Shown here: in pieces, positions 30,342 through 38,643 of the stretch
How positions within the stretch are numbered: the first letter of the stretch is position 1
Layout of the letters: every line of letters starts with the position of its first letter
Notes under the pieces: generated by a model
Databases searched by the model: none
What the model was told of the DNA's origin: nothing
The model's input: only the letters and a program-made list of their open reading frames with translations
Assembly (NCBI GenBank): GCA_903828675.1
Contig: CAIKND010000239.1
Span: 1 to 64,000 of the forward strand
From: an uncultured Acidobacteriaceae bacterium
GTDB taxonomy: Bacteria > Acidobacteriota > Terriglobia > Terriglobales > Acidobacteriaceae
Direction: 5' to 3'
DNA length: 64,000 nucleotides
Translations under genes and position numbers: made by a program

Positions 30342-30821
30342 TCAGGCGGTCTTTAAGAACCGGTCAACCATAGCAGGGTCTTCGCCCTTCATCTTGTGAC
30401 ATAGCTCATAGAAGAAGACTATTTTCTCGGCATACTCGCGATCAGATAAAGTGCCGGTTTCAACTCCGAGCCTCTTATTTAAAGCCTCGATTACCACAGC
30501 TAACAACTCCGGGTCCCAGTTGGGCGGCGGACCAGGCAATTGATTTCTGTCTTCATTTATTTCGCGGAGTCTGCGGTTCACGTTCCCAATTTCGCCATCT
30601 ATAAGTAGCTCACGCTGAAGGTCACTCTCCGGCGTGGCCATTCTCGCTAGTTGGATATATGCGGGGCGCCCTGGGACTGCCTTACCCCTCTCCCATTTAG
30701 ATACTGTTCCCTGATCTACGTTGACCCGTTCAGCAAAGGCAATCTGATCGAGACCTAGTTGCGTCCTCAATTGGAAAATCCGCTCTGCCTTTGGGGGTCT
30801 ATCTTTTTTGGGCTTTGGCAT
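30342..30821 (-). CDS. XRE-family phage repressor
   Basis: The 159-residue protein has an N-terminal Cro/CI-type helix-turn-helix (about 14-60): IFQLRTQLGLDQIAFAERVNVDQGTVSKWERGKAVP. A helical C-terminal part follows, with no protease-type cleavage domain. It is transcribed away from the early genes, across the operator at 30841-30872, which is the standard layout of a lysogeny repressor. ATG 30821 is chosen because of AAGGGA before it; longer frames upstream run through the operator and into the early gene. It probably represses the early promoter and may autoregulate. Confidence 0.82.
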   Translation of the reverse strand: MPKPKKDRPPKAERIFQLRTQLGLDQIAFAERVNVDQGTVSKWERGKAVPGRPAYIQLARMATPESDLQRELLIDGEIGNVNRRLREINEDRNQLPGPPPNWDPELLAVVIEALNKRLGVETGTLSDREYAEKIVFFYELCHKMKGEDPAMVDRFLKTA

Positions 30822-30832
30822 GCAAATTTCCC

Positions 30833-30872
30833 TTGACATAAATATGCGGTGTGAATATTCTTTACGCATATT
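30833..30872 (+). promoter_or_regulatory. Early promoter overlapped by a nested operator palindrome
   Basis: On the plus strand TTGACA (30833-30838) and TATTCT (30856-30861) are 17 bases apart, a near-consensus sigma-70 promoter for the rightward early operon. Across it lie the outer inverted repeat AATATGCG (30841-30848) / CGCATATT (30865-30872) and the inner palindrome GAATATTC (30853-30860). A repressor bound here would cover both promoter hexamers. On the minus strand TTGAAA-N17-GAATAT may serve the repressor gene, but it is weaker. Confidence 0.82.
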
Positions 30873-30884
30873 CGAGGTTTCAAT

Positions 30885-31097
30885 TTGAACCGCTCTCACC
30901 ATAAGGCTACATCGCCCGAGCTGGCGAACGCTGCACTTTTCCACGGGATGTACAGCTATCTTGCAAGAAAGCTCGGCGTCTCGCCGCAAGCTGTCAGGCA
31001 AACGGCTCTCGGTATTTCCTCTTCGAAGCGAATTAGGGAAGCGGTTTTGCGCGAGGTTCGCAGGCGGAAATCCGAGATCGAAGAGGTTGCGGCATGA
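30885..31097 (+). CDS. Small HTH protein, Cro/Ner-like
   Basis: First gene of the rightward operon. Translation probably starts at TTG 30885, with GAGG seven bases before it. The 70-residue product contains one HTH module (MYSYLARKLGVSPQAVRQTALG) followed by a basic helix. The same module occurs three times in the protein encoded at 31552-32361. Position and size suit a Cro- or Ner-like early regulator acting on the repressor/early promoter pair. Confidence 0.7.
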   Translation: MNRSHHKATSPELANAALFHGMYSYLARKLGVSPQAVRQTALGISSSKRIREAVLREVRRRKSEIEEVAA

Positions 31098-31555
31098 ATT
31101 CATCACGCTTTCAGTCTGCGGCCAGCGTACTAAACACGTCACTGCCACTCTTTCAGGAAAATTCTTCCATCCAACAGCGCCCTGGAAGCCTGAATGATGA
31201 CTCGCTGGTACGGGGAATCATCACTGATGCCATCAAGCATTGCGGGAAGAGCCGAGAGCAGATCGCGGACGAGATGCAGCGGTTGCTGGCCATTCAGGTG
31301 ACTGCGCGGATGATCACCAGCTTTACTGCCGAATCTAAAGAGCTTCACCGTTGGCCTGGGGCTTGGGATCGCGCCTTCTGCATCGCAACCGGAGATTTTC
31401 GGTTGCTCTGCTGCCGGGTTGAAGCTGCTGGCATGAAGGTCATCACAGAATCTGAGTCGCAACTCCTGGAGATCGGTAGGCAGTATCTAATCCAGAAGCG
31501 TTCAGAACAATCGATAGCGCTGCTAGAGCGCCGCATGGCCGGAGTTGAGTTATGA
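31094..31555 (+). CDS. Conserved-looking early phage protein
   Basis: The 153-residue protein has a mainly helical core: IITDAIKHCGKSREQIADEM, VTARMITSFTAESKELHRWP and AFCIATGDFRLLCCRVEAAG. Its pattern is that of a DNA-binding or replication-associated early protein seen before transposase genes, but I cannot name the family. It overlaps both neighbours by ATGA, so it is translated as part of the early operon. Confidence 0.6.
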   Translation: MNSSRFQSAASVLNTSLPLFQENSSIQQRPGSLNDDSLVRGIITDAIKHCGKSREQIADEMQRLLAIQVTARMITSFTAESKELHRWPGAWDRAFCIATGDFRLLCCRVEAAGMKVITESESQLLEIGRQYLIQKRSEQSIALLERRMAGVEL

Positions 31556-32361
31556 GCAAGAAACCCAACCGCCTCTCACTAGCCCTTGATTTTGCTTGCG
31601 CGGCGATCACTATTATGTTTTCCGGATACGCGGCAGACGTAATGATTGACGCGGCTTCCGCATTGAACGCTAAAAAAGGTGGAGGCACTGAACCTCAGCC
31701 TACGGGCTATATTTGTGTCCCGAAAGAGATACTGCGCCAGTTTTTCGGCGCAGGTAAATGCAAGGGCCTTGTGACCTCCGTAGCGCTGGAGACGAAGCGT
31801 CCTAATCAGGTCGTGACCGGAGTCTTGCGTGGATACATGGGCTCCTTGCCTGTTGCAGAGGCACTCATAAGCCAGATTTCTGATCGACTCGGAACCAAAG
31901 TAGCGCGGTCAATAATGATCGCTCCCATTCCTTCGCCCAAACGACACATAGGACTTTCCCCCGACGAAATCGAAGAATTTAAGTCTCGCGGGCGTTACCA
32001 CGGCATCGCTTCAAAGGTTGCGCGAGATCTTGGGACGAAACCCGCAACAGTGTCCACTGTAGCCCATGGAAAGCTGAAGAGCACGCGCATACTGGCGGCT
32101 TTACGCGCCGAAATGAAACGCGCGGATGGTGAGACTCCGGTTAAAAATGTTCGGAAGCAGACAACGTCTCCATTTACTTCTGAGGATCTGTGCAAATTTA
32201 GGACTGGCCGCTATCGTGGCCTGGCTACCCGCGTCGCTCGATCTCTTGGCATATCGAAGAGCACAGCGAGCCAGGTGATCCGTGGCAATACGACCAGCGC
32301 CTATATTGTCGCAGGCGTCAGGGCCGAAGTTGAGCGCATAGATGCGGAGCGTGCCAAGTGA
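31552..32361 (+). CDS. Protein with three tandem helix-turn-helix modules
   Basis: The 269-residue protein has an N-terminal hydrophobic stretch (about 10-38) and then three copies of one module: A at about 64-109 (CKGLVTSVALETKRPNQVV), B at about 142-192 (YHGIASKVARDLGTKPATVS) and C at about 213-265 (YRGLATRVARSLGISKSTAS). Each module runs aromatic/basic start, an HTH and a closing helix ending AL/GVRAE-E/K-R. B and C are the most alike. The single-module protein at 30885 is clearly related. It directly precedes the transposase gene, so a role in transcriptional control or end-synapsis is likely but unproven. Confidence 0.7.
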   Translation: MSKKPNRLSLALDFACAAITIMFSGYAADVMIDAASALNAKKGGGTEPQPTGYICVPKEILRQFFGAGKCKGLVTSVALETKRPNQVVTGVLRGYMGSLPVAEALISQISDRLGTKVARSIMIAPIPSPKRHIGLSPDEIEEFKSRGRYHGIASKVARDLGTKPATVSTVAHGKLKSTRILAALRAEMKRADGETPVKNVRKQTTSPFTSEDLCKFRTGRYRGLATRVARSLGISKSTASQVIRGNTTSAYIVAGVRAEVERIDAERAK

Positions 32362-34223
32362 GCGCCTCTCTTGCAGTCCTTCCGTTTGGCGAATATATAA
32401 CACGCCCGCAGCGCGTAGCCCTGACCACCGCTGAAGATGAAGCGCAGGCAAATTTTCGCCTTCAGGTCATAGCCCCGCTTCTTGATTTTCGCGCAGACAC
32501 TCCGCGTTATAAGGTGCTTCGCTTACAAAATGGAGACCTGGTTACCAGCTTCACGCGGATGGTTGAATTTACATCCGAGAACACCGGCATCAGTCGCGGA
32601 ACGTTGTTCAAGTGGCTCGCCGCATTCCGCGAAGGTGGTCTCCCCGCTCTCGCGGATCGACAACGCAGTGATAAAGGCGTCAGTCGCTTCTTTCAGAACT
32701 ATCCCAAAGCCGCTTGGTTGGCCGCATACCTATTTCTCGAAGAGCGCATGAGTGTACGCGTGGCACATGAAGCTATCCTGCGCGACCTGGCGATGTTGGA
32801 GATTCCCGCTGAAGACGCGCCAAGCTATGAAACTGTCCGGGCCTGGCTGAGATCCATGCCAGCCGCTCTCACTGTTTATGCGCGGCAAGGGCGCAGAGCA
32901 TATCAGGAGCGCATGGCCGCTTATCTTTCCCGCTCTTATGGGGAGTATTCCAACGAAATTTGGGTAGGGGATCACTCAATCCATGATGTGGAGTGCGCTA
33001 ACGATGTGTTCGACAACGTTGAACAAGGCGCTCCGATCCGGATCAGGCTCTCTGCAATGATTGACTACCGCAGCAGGATGTTTATGGGAGCAAGCTGGTG
33101 CTGGGAAGGCAGCAGCCGTGCCATCGCAGCTGTCATGCGCAGGGGAATTGCTAAATTTGGCCCCCCAGAACAGATATATGTTGACAACGGCAAAGACTAT
33201 AAGAAGGTGGCAAAGGGCGCGCGACCAGGCTACCTGAGAGATTCCCAACTGGCCCCGGAAGGTTGGTGGAAGCAGGAAATAGACGAAATCGCTGCCTCTG
33301 GGTTTCTCGCCCGGATAGGTATCGCATTTACCCATTGCCTACCCTTTCACGGACAGGCGAAGGGGATTGAGCGCACTTGGCGCACAGTACATGAGCGTTA
33401 TGACAAGTGCTGGCCTACCTATACGAGCGGCAACCCTTTCACACGCCCTGATTCGACCAGCGTCGCTATGGCAGATCATCGCCGTCTACTCCGCGCCGGG
33501 CGCGCCGCCGAGAGTCGACATCCACTAGCCTCAGTATTCATCGCAGGCTGCCTCGCATGGATGGAAGAGTATGCGGATACGCCGCTCGATGGGAAGGGCA
33601 TGGACGGAGGAACACCGCGTCAGGTCTTCGAAGCTAACCGCAATCCCAACCAAAAACCTACGCCCGATCCGGCCGCGCTGGCTCTGCTGATGAAAGATCG
33701 CGAAACCAGGCGCGTACGTGAATGCGCCATCACCCTGGACAAACGCCGCTACGTGCCCACAGACCAGGCTGGCTGGGTCACGCTCCACGGACTCAATGAG
33801 CGCGACATCCTGATCGCCTTTGATCGCGGTTGTCCCGAGACGGTAGATGCCCTGGATCTCGATGGCAACTTCCTCGCGCGGCTCCAGACCGAGCAGCTCG
33901 TGCGCTTCGCCCCTGGTGACCCGCACACCCAGGCGCAGATTGCAGATAGCATGCGCACCCGTCGCGGCCTGGAGAAGGCTACTCGGAACGCGCTCTCACA
34001 AATAGCCCTCGTAGCCCGGTCCAACGGCGCAGTTTCGCCGCTTGAGGCTATGGCTTCGCGGCTCAGGCTCAGTGCCGGAGAAACCGGCATTGACATAACA
34101 ACTCAGCGCGCAACACAGGCCAAAGAGACGACTAAAACCACCACCGTATTGATACCGGGCCAGGGCGCCGATCGCCTGGCTGATCGACTTCGGAGAAACA
34201 ACGCCAATGCCAATACCCGTTAG
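32358..34223 (+). CDS. DDE transposase, MuA-like
   Basis: Catalyses integration and replicative transposition of the phage. The 621-residue protein has N-terminal HTH DNA-binding domains (about 15-110, with ISRGTLFKWLAAFREGG) and an RNase H-like core with the triad Asp205 (WVGDHS), Asp276 (YVDNGKD) and Glu338 (HGQAKGIERTWR). A MuA-type beta barrel (about 440-530) and a C-terminal tail for contact with the ATPase follow. Length is close to MuA (663). It overlaps the next gene by 17 bases. It should act on the repeated sites at the two prophage ends. Confidence 0.93.
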   Translation: MSASLAVLPFGEYITRPQRVALTTAEDEAQANFRLQVIAPLLDFRADTPRYKVLRLQNGDLVTSFTRMVEFTSENTGISRGTLFKWLAAFREGGLPALADRQRSDKGVSRFFQNYPKAAWLAAYLFLEERMSVRVAHEAILRDLAMLEIPAEDAPSYETVRAWLRSMPAALTVYARQGRRAYQERMAAYLSRSYGEYSNEIWVGDHSIHDVECANDVFDNVEQGAPIRIRLSAMIDYRSRMFMGASWCWEGSSRAIAAVMRRGIAKFGPPEQIYVDNGKDYKKVAKGARPGYLRDSQLAPEGWWKQEIDEIAASGFLARIGIAFTHCLPFHGQAKGIERTWRTVHERYDKCWPTYTSGNPFTRPDSTSVAMADHRRLLRAGRAAESRHPLASVFIAGCLAWMEEYADTPLDGKGMDGGTPRQVFEANRNPNQKPTPDPAALALLMKDRETRRVRECAITLDKRRYVPTDQAGWVTLHGLNERDILIAFDRGCPETVDALDLDGNFLARLQTEQLVRFAPGDPHTQAQIADSMRTRRGLEKATRNALSQIALVARSNGAVSPLEAMASRLRLSAGETGIDITTQRATQAKETTKTTTVLIPGQGADRLADRLRRNNANANTR

Positions 34224-35214
34224 CCGCAAGCATCATCTTCAATCGCTTGGTTTGCCCAGCGATACAGAGACCATTCGCCGTGCACGCGTCTTCATGCTGC
34301 GCGCGGGGCTCACAATCTCCGAGTTGGCCGATATGGCCGCCATCAACCCCAGTTCATTGCGCGTCTTCCTGTCTGGGGCCTACGACAGACATCACGGCGC
34401 GGAATCGAACACCCTGAACATACGCGCTGCGCTTAAGCAGGTAATCGATATTCATGAGATAGCGACCATGCCTGCAACAAGCGGTCCGCACTACGACACA
34501 GCCGAGTATTCGGCGGTGCGGCACTCGATGTGGTCCGCACTGAGGCAGGGAACCGCTTTTTTGGTCGATGGGCCGCCGGGAACGCAGAAAACGTACACCT
34601 TCAGGCGCGTGGCTGAGGAGATCAACCGCTCTGGCGAAGGCCGCGCCGTCTATATTTACTCGCGCATCGATCACTCGCCGCAGTCGTTCCTGGTGGAGGC
34701 CTGTACCGAGGCTGGCATTCCCAACCGCGGCACGATTGATCAACTCATCCGCAAGCTCCGGTTCTTTCTCGGTAGTCAACGCGCCCTGCTCATTGTGGAC
34801 GAGGGCCAGCATCTGAACTCAAAGGGTCTGGAGATCCTTCGTCAGCTCCTCGATACGCCTCCTTACTTCGGCGTCGTTCTGGGAGGATCGCACGATCTAT
34901 CGAAGACCATCGCCGTCTGGCAGATGGAACAATGGCGCTCGCGGTTGCGCCGCACCCATCTGCTTGCGGGACTTACCCAGGCGGAAGCAGCGCACATCCT
35001 TACCGCCGAACTCGGCCCCATGCGTCGCTCCGATGTGACCGCGACCATCAAGGACGCTGAAGCGACCGCGAAGCGCTGGGAGAAGCGGTTCGATTACATC
35101 AGCGCCCGCAATCTTTTCTTCGCGATCGAGGATGCTCGCGCAGCGCTCCAGACACCAGCTCCTGATGCCCAGGTCTCGGAACCAGTAGTAGTCGCTGAGG
35201 AGGCAATTGCATGA
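34207..35214 (+). CDS. MuB-like transposition ATPase
   Basis: The 335-residue AAA+ ATPase has an N-terminal HTH (about 28-60, LTISELADMAAINPSSLRVFL), Walker A GPPGTQKT (122-129) and Walker B LLIVDEGQ (194-201). This is the architecture of MuB and related target-selection proteins, which bind target DNA, deliver it to the transposase and provide target immunity. The gene follows the transposase, as in all Mu-type phages. Confidence 0.92.
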   Translation: MPIPVSRKHHLQSLGLPSDTETIRRARVFMLRAGLTISELADMAAINPSSLRVFLSGAYDRHHGAESNTLNIRAALKQVIDIHEIATMPATSGPHYDTAEYSAVRHSMWSALRQGTAFLVDGPPGTQKTYTFRRVAEEINRSGEGRAVYIYSRIDHSPQSFLVEACTEAGIPNRGTIDQLIRKLRFFLGSQRALLIVDEGQHLNSKGLEILRQLLDTPPYFGVVLGGSHDLSKTIAVWQMEQWRSRLRRTHLLAGLTQAEAAHILTAELGPMRRSDVTATIKDAEATAKRWEKRFDYISARNLFFAIEDARAALQTPAPDAQVSEPVVVAEEAIA

Positions 35215-35531
35215 GCACTAACCAAATCAACCCTTGCCCTGACTCGCTGCGCCGCCTTCTCGAAGAGGACTCCGATGCCGCCGATTACTTCACCACAGGC
35301 GGCATCCTTCCTGACACCCGTCCGCGTAGCCTCTGGTCGCGCCTTATGACCTGGACGCCGAGCGTTGACCAGGTCGACGAGCTGGTCGACCGGCTCCGCC
35401 GCGCCGGCCGCATCCTCGATTGCACTCTGAAGATTGCCGTCGTGGCCTCCGCTCTTTACCTGCTGCTTGAGTGCGGCATGGCCTTTCTTCCTGGCGGCGC
35501 GGTTGATCGTGTCCTAGGGGGTGTCAGGTGA
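35211..35531 (+). CDS. Small membrane protein of the early operon
   Basis: The 106-residue product has a charged N-terminal part and one hydrophobic segment near the C-terminus (about 74-95, KIAVVASALYLLLECGMAFL). Coupled to the MuB-like gene by ATGA. No family recognised. Confidence 0.6.
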   Translation: MSTNQINPCPDSLRRLLEEDSDAADYFTTGGILPDTRPRSLWSRLMTWTPSVDQVDELVDRLRRAGRILDCTLKIAVVASALYLLLECGMAFLPGGAVDRVLGGVR

Positions 35532-35806
35532 GCGCTTCCAAGGATCGTTATGTCTACGCCGACGCTTCAGGGGATCGCCACTGCATCTCCGGTCTCGGCA
35601 TCGCTGAGCTGCCTGCTGAATTTATCGATATCCTCCCCGTGCTCTGCGGCGATCTACAGGTTGCGGTCGATTGCATTGGCGTCTGGGGCGGCGTGCCGAT
35701 CCCCGTTGCCCATGCCATCCTTCGGAACCTTGAACTCGCCCGCGCTGCCATCGACCTGGCTATCAGGACGCGGAGCGCGGCCACAGTTGGAAAGCAGGCG
35801 CACTGA
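35528..35806 (+). CDS. Small phage protein, function unknown
   Basis: The 92-residue product starts at GTG 35528, overlapping the preceding stop. It contains mixed helix and strand ('ISGLGIAELPAEFIDILPVLCGDL') and no motif I recognise. Confidence 0.55.
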   Translation: MSASKDRYVYADASGDRHCISGLGIAELPAEFIDILPVLCGDLQVAVDCIGVWGGVPIPVAHAILRNLELARAAIDLAIRTRSAATVGKQAH

Positions 35807-36066
35807 TGGACGTGAACACAGTTGCATGCGATGTCTGCGGGCGCATGAAGCAGGAGACCAATCACTGGTTTCTGGCCATCGCCCCCGTCGACACCTCTGA
35901 CCCAAGAAACAACGGCATCGCCTTCGGTACATCGGAGGCCGTAATTCAGGATTCCACCGGACTGATCCTCGAACACATCTGTGGGCAGGAATGCCTGCAC
36001 AAGAGACTCTCGCGGTGGTTTGACGACCTCAACTCTCTCACCGCTCAAGAAAGTGTGACCGCATGA
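35806..36066 (+). CDS. Small zinc-binding-type protein
   Basis: The 86-residue protein has CDVCGR near the N-terminus and HICGQECLHKRL near the C-terminus, which could form one zinc site around a beta hairpin. First of seven small cysteine-pair proteins encoded between 35.8 and 41.0 kb. Confidence 0.6.
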   Translation: MDVNTVACDVCGRMKQETNHWFLAIAPVDTSDPRNNGIAFGTSEAVIQDSTGLILEHICGQECLHKRLSRWFDDLNSLTAQESVTA

Positions 36067-36566
36067 ATGCAGCAGCATTTGATTCTCTCTGTCTGGATTT
36101 CGCCAGCAAGTCCATGGATGCCGATGCCGCCAAACGCATCTCTGACGCAGCTAAAGCCCTGGTGATGAATGCCGTCCAGGAGTTTGGCCACGTACCCACC
36201 AACGCTGAAGCCTCTCGCCGCATGGAAGGCGCGGACTGGAGCGCCACGGTCACGACTCCGAAGACCATCGAAATTATCGACTCCAATGTCACCGAGTTGG
36301 AGCTTCTACTGTCCCAGGCCAAGCAGGCGAAGGTTTTCCCGTTGTTGTTCTCACGTCGGGTTGAATACAGCCTGCAGAAGGACGCCGAACGCGTTCTGCC
36401 GCAGACCAAGCTCCCCGCCAAGCTGAGCGAGCGAATTCTCGCACTGTACGCGCAGTGCTTTACGCAAAAGACCAAGACGCCATCGCTCAAGGTCGAGGCC
36501 ATCGCCACCGTGCGAGAGCGCGAAGCCAAGGCTGCCAAAAAGGCGGCGAAGAAAGCTGGCAAGTAG
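36063..36566 (+). CDS. Early phage protein, lysine-rich C-terminus
   Basis: The 167-residue helical protein ends with a strongly basic tail (REREAKAAKKAAKKAGK) suitable for nucleic acid binding. The body (about 40-130) includes 'TVTTPKTIEIIDSNVTELELLL'. No family recognised. It overlaps both neighbours. Confidence 0.55.
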   Translation: MNAAAFDSLCLDFASKSMDADAAKRISDAAKALVMNAVQEFGHVPTNAEASRRMEGADWSATVTTPKTIEIIDSNVTELELLLSQAKQAKVFPLLFSRRVEYSLQKDAERVLPQTKLPAKLSERILALYAQCFTQKTKTPSLKVEAIATVREREAKAAKKAAKKAGK

Positions 36567-36802
36567 TGAGCAAGATGCTCGACAAAATGCTGACTCTGCG
36601 CCTCGATAAAGCGCAGTCAGCGCTAGAGACTGCGCTCTATCACATCTCTGAGCTGCGTAAGCCTTCCAAACGCGGGGACATGCTCCATGGCTGTTTGCTC
36701 ATTGAGGCCTGTGATGGAGCGAAGAAGATGGCGCACCAGGTACACGGCATCGTCTGCAGGCTCGACACCGAGGCCTACAGCAAACGGAAGGGCGGCAAGT
36801 GA
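36566..36802 (+). CDS. Small helical phage protein
   Basis: From GTG 36566 (sharing its G with the preceding TAG) the 78-residue product is a helical protein with 'LDKAQSALETALYHISELRKPSKRGD'. An internal ATG at 36575 is possible. It resembles in layout the protein at 37666, and the two may be paralogues. Confidence 0.5.
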   Translation: MSKMLDKMLTLRLDKAQSALETALYHISELRKPSKRGDMLHGCLLIEACDGAKKMAHQVHGIVCRLDTEAYSKRKGGK

Positions 36803-36803
36803 G

Positions 36804-37043
36804 GTGATCGTATCAAGACTCCAACTCTATTGCTCAAGCAAGGAATGCAAGACCTTCTTCCCAGTCGAAGGCCCGGTGGACGGCGCCCTCTTTTCGCCTG
36901 GAGACCTGCGACGGGAAGCGAAGGAGTACGGGTGGATACGAATCGAGGGAATGGACTTCTGCCCGGTCTGCGCAATATTCACGATTCAAGCGGCGAAATT
37001 ACTCAGAAAAACACTCAAAGCACAGAAGGCAGGCCGCAAATGA
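36804..37043 (+). CDS. Small zinc-binding-type protein
   Basis: From GTG 36804 the 79-residue product has LYCSSKECKTFF and, later, MDFCPVCAIF, two cysteine pairs suited to a single zinc ribbon, then a basic C-terminal helix. Confidence 0.55.
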   Translation: MIVSRLQLYCSSKECKTFFPVEGPVDGALFSPGDLRREAKEYGWIRIEGMDFCPVCAIFTIQAAKLLRKTLKAQKAGRK

Positions 37044-37669
37044 CTACCGCCGTCACCCGTCCAGCCCCTCCCGGAAAGCGCTGCACATCCTGCCTCTGCT
37101 GCATGGCCGTAATCGCCTTCGAGAACGAATACCTCTGCGCCGCCTGTGACGACGGCACGCATCCGCCACCTCCTGAGGCTGTTTCGTCAAGGGCCTTTGC
37201 TGAAGCCACCGTGGCCAGCCTCTGCAATCCACCTAGCGCCAACCCGACGCCTGAACCATTGAAGGAGAACACCATGACAATCGTCAGCGGCCGCACTCAG
37301 GGCACGCGCATCAGCGAGGAGATTCGCCAATCGATCCTGGCCGAATCCCCGTCCGTCTCTCACGCCGACCTGGCACGGAAGTACGGCATCACAGACGTAA
37401 GCGTCGGAGCCATTCGCCGGGCCGCCGGCATCAAGAAGATCAAAGCCGAGAAGCCGGCGAAGGCCCCGAAAGCATACAAGCCCATGAATATGGAACCGAG
37501 GGGATGGGTGCCCGAGCCGGAACCTCAGATGCCGCGTGAAGTTGTTGGCGTCACGCTCAACCTCAGCGAGACAACGCTCTACGCCTGGTGGAACTCGCAG
37601 CCAATTAGCCGCAAGGGCTCCATCTTTGCGACGCACTTCGATATCCGCATCGAGGGGACGTGTCAATGA
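37040..37669 (+). CDS. Zinc ribbon and HTH protein
   Basis: From ATG 37040 (AAATGA overlap) the 209-residue product carries an N-terminal cysteine cluster (CTSCLCC ... YLCAACDDG) and a helix-turn-helix in the middle (about 100-130, VSHADLARKYGITDVSVGAIRRAAGI). A lysine/proline linker and a C-terminal beta segment (VGVTLNLSETTLYAWW) follow. It is likely a phage DNA-binding regulator. An internal ATG at 37274, with GAAGGAGAA before it, could make a shorter HTH-only product. Confidence 0.6.
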   Translation: MTTAVTRPAPPGKRCTSCLCCMAVIAFENEYLCAACDDGTHPPPPEAVSSRAFAEATVASLCNPPSANPTPEPLKENTMTIVSGRTQGTRISEEIRQSILAESPSVSHADLARKYGITDVSVGAIRRAAGIKKIKAEKPAKAPKAYKPMNMEPRGWVPEPEPQMPREVVGVTLNLSETTLYAWWNSQPISRKGSIFATHFDIRIEGTCQ

Positions 37670-37899
37670 TCTGCCCATCCCTCGAAAAGACTCTGGAACA
37701 GGTAGAGTGCACGCTCCAGGATATGGAAGCCGTGCTTTATGAGATCAGGCTGCTCAAGCGGCCTGATTTCACACCAGAGAGAGCGCTGCAAATGGCCGAG
37801 CAGCTCGATGCGCGGATCGGCGCCCTCATCACCAACGTTAACCTCCTCCGCCATGAAGCCAAGCTGGCCATCGAGGCACGCAAGGGAGCCAAGGCATGA
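37666..37899 (+). CDS. Small helical phage protein
   Basis: The 77-residue product from ATG 37666 is helical and charged (LEKTLEQVECTLQDMEAVLYEI), probably a coiled coil. Possibly related to the product of 36566-36802. Confidence 0.5.
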   Translation: MICPSLEKTLEQVECTLQDMEAVLYEIRLLKRPDFTPERALQMAEQLDARIGALITNVNLLRHEAKLAIEARKGAKA

Positions 37900-38114
37900 T
37901 CGATTCCGCCAACCCTGTTCTGTGGACGCGGTCTCTGCACTCGCGCCTGTGTGACGAGTGCAGAGAAGGCATCCTGCCGGGCGATCCGATGGCAATCTAC
38001 GACGATGACGCAATCGTTGACTACGGAAATCACCTGCGCACGACGCGCCATTACTGCGAGGACTGCGGCCATCTGCTGGAAGACTCGCTCACGACTTTGG
38101 AGATGGTTCCATGA
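37896..38114 (+). CDS. Small zinc-binding-type protein
   Basis: The 72-residue protein has LCDECREGILPGD and HYCEDCGHLL, a typical two-pair zinc ribbon. Coupled to both neighbours by ATGA. Confidence 0.6.
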   Translation: MIDSANPVLWTRSLHSRLCDECREGILPGDPMAIYDDDAIVDYGNHLRTTRHYCEDCGHLLEDSLTTLEMVP

Positions 38115-38314
38115 TCCGCTCGACGAAGATCCTGTTTTGCGATAACGATCATGGCGCTGGGGACGTGACCTTCCCGGCGACCACGGATCTGGACGTTCGC
38201 GATTTCATCGAGACTCCAAGTCTGAAACAACTCCGTGCTGAAGCGAAGAAGGCTGGATGGAGCCGCGAGCGCGGTCGGGATCTCTGTGAGGGTTGCACTG
38301 AAGGAGACTACTAA
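38111..38314 (+). CDS. Small zinc-binding-type protein
   Basis: The 67-residue product has FCDNDHGAGDVTFP at the start and DLCEGCTEGDY at the end, with AEAKKAGWSRERG between. This matches small phage and plasmid proteins with the layout 'CDND-G-GD ... GW ... DLC-x2-C'. Confidence 0.6.
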   Translation: MIRSTKILFCDNDHGAGDVTFPATTDLDVRDFIETPSLKQLRAEAKKAGWSRERGRDLCEGCTEGDY

Positions 38315-38643
38315 TGCTCGGACCATATGAAGAAGGCCCCAGGACGCGCGTGCAATGTGAGCTTGAAAAATGCTCGCGCAGCGCGTTGCTCTTTCTCCTG
38401 CGGATATTCATTCGCATTGATCAGTATGTGCACGGCGGCCTCAATAACGCGGAGTTGCTGAACTGGATTATCGATGCGAAGAGAGCTGGCAAGTACCTGG
38501 ATATAGTTCGCCGCTGCGATCGCTGGGAGCGCGATCCGCACGGCGCGTATGCGAGCCATGTGCGGAGACAGCGTAGCGCCAAGGCGGCTGCACAGCGCAG
38601 GAAAGCAGCCGCGCGCAAGGCAAAGAAGGAGGCTGGTCTATGA
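38314..38643 (+). CDS. Basic phage protein, function unknown
   Basis: The 109-residue product is helical and ends with a basic, alanine-rich tail (KAAAQRRKAAARKAKKE) that could bind nucleic acid. No family recognised. Confidence 0.5.
   Translation: MLGPYEEGPRTRVQCELEKCSRSALLFLLRIFIRIDQYVHGGLNNAELLNWIIDAKRAGKYLDIVRRCDRWERDPHGAYASHVRRQRSAKAAAQRRKAAARKAKKEAGL

Noticed and set aside
30822..31148. N-terminal extension of the repressor
   Set aside because: It would be read through the operator and antisense to two early genes; its sequence has no HTH-family similarity.
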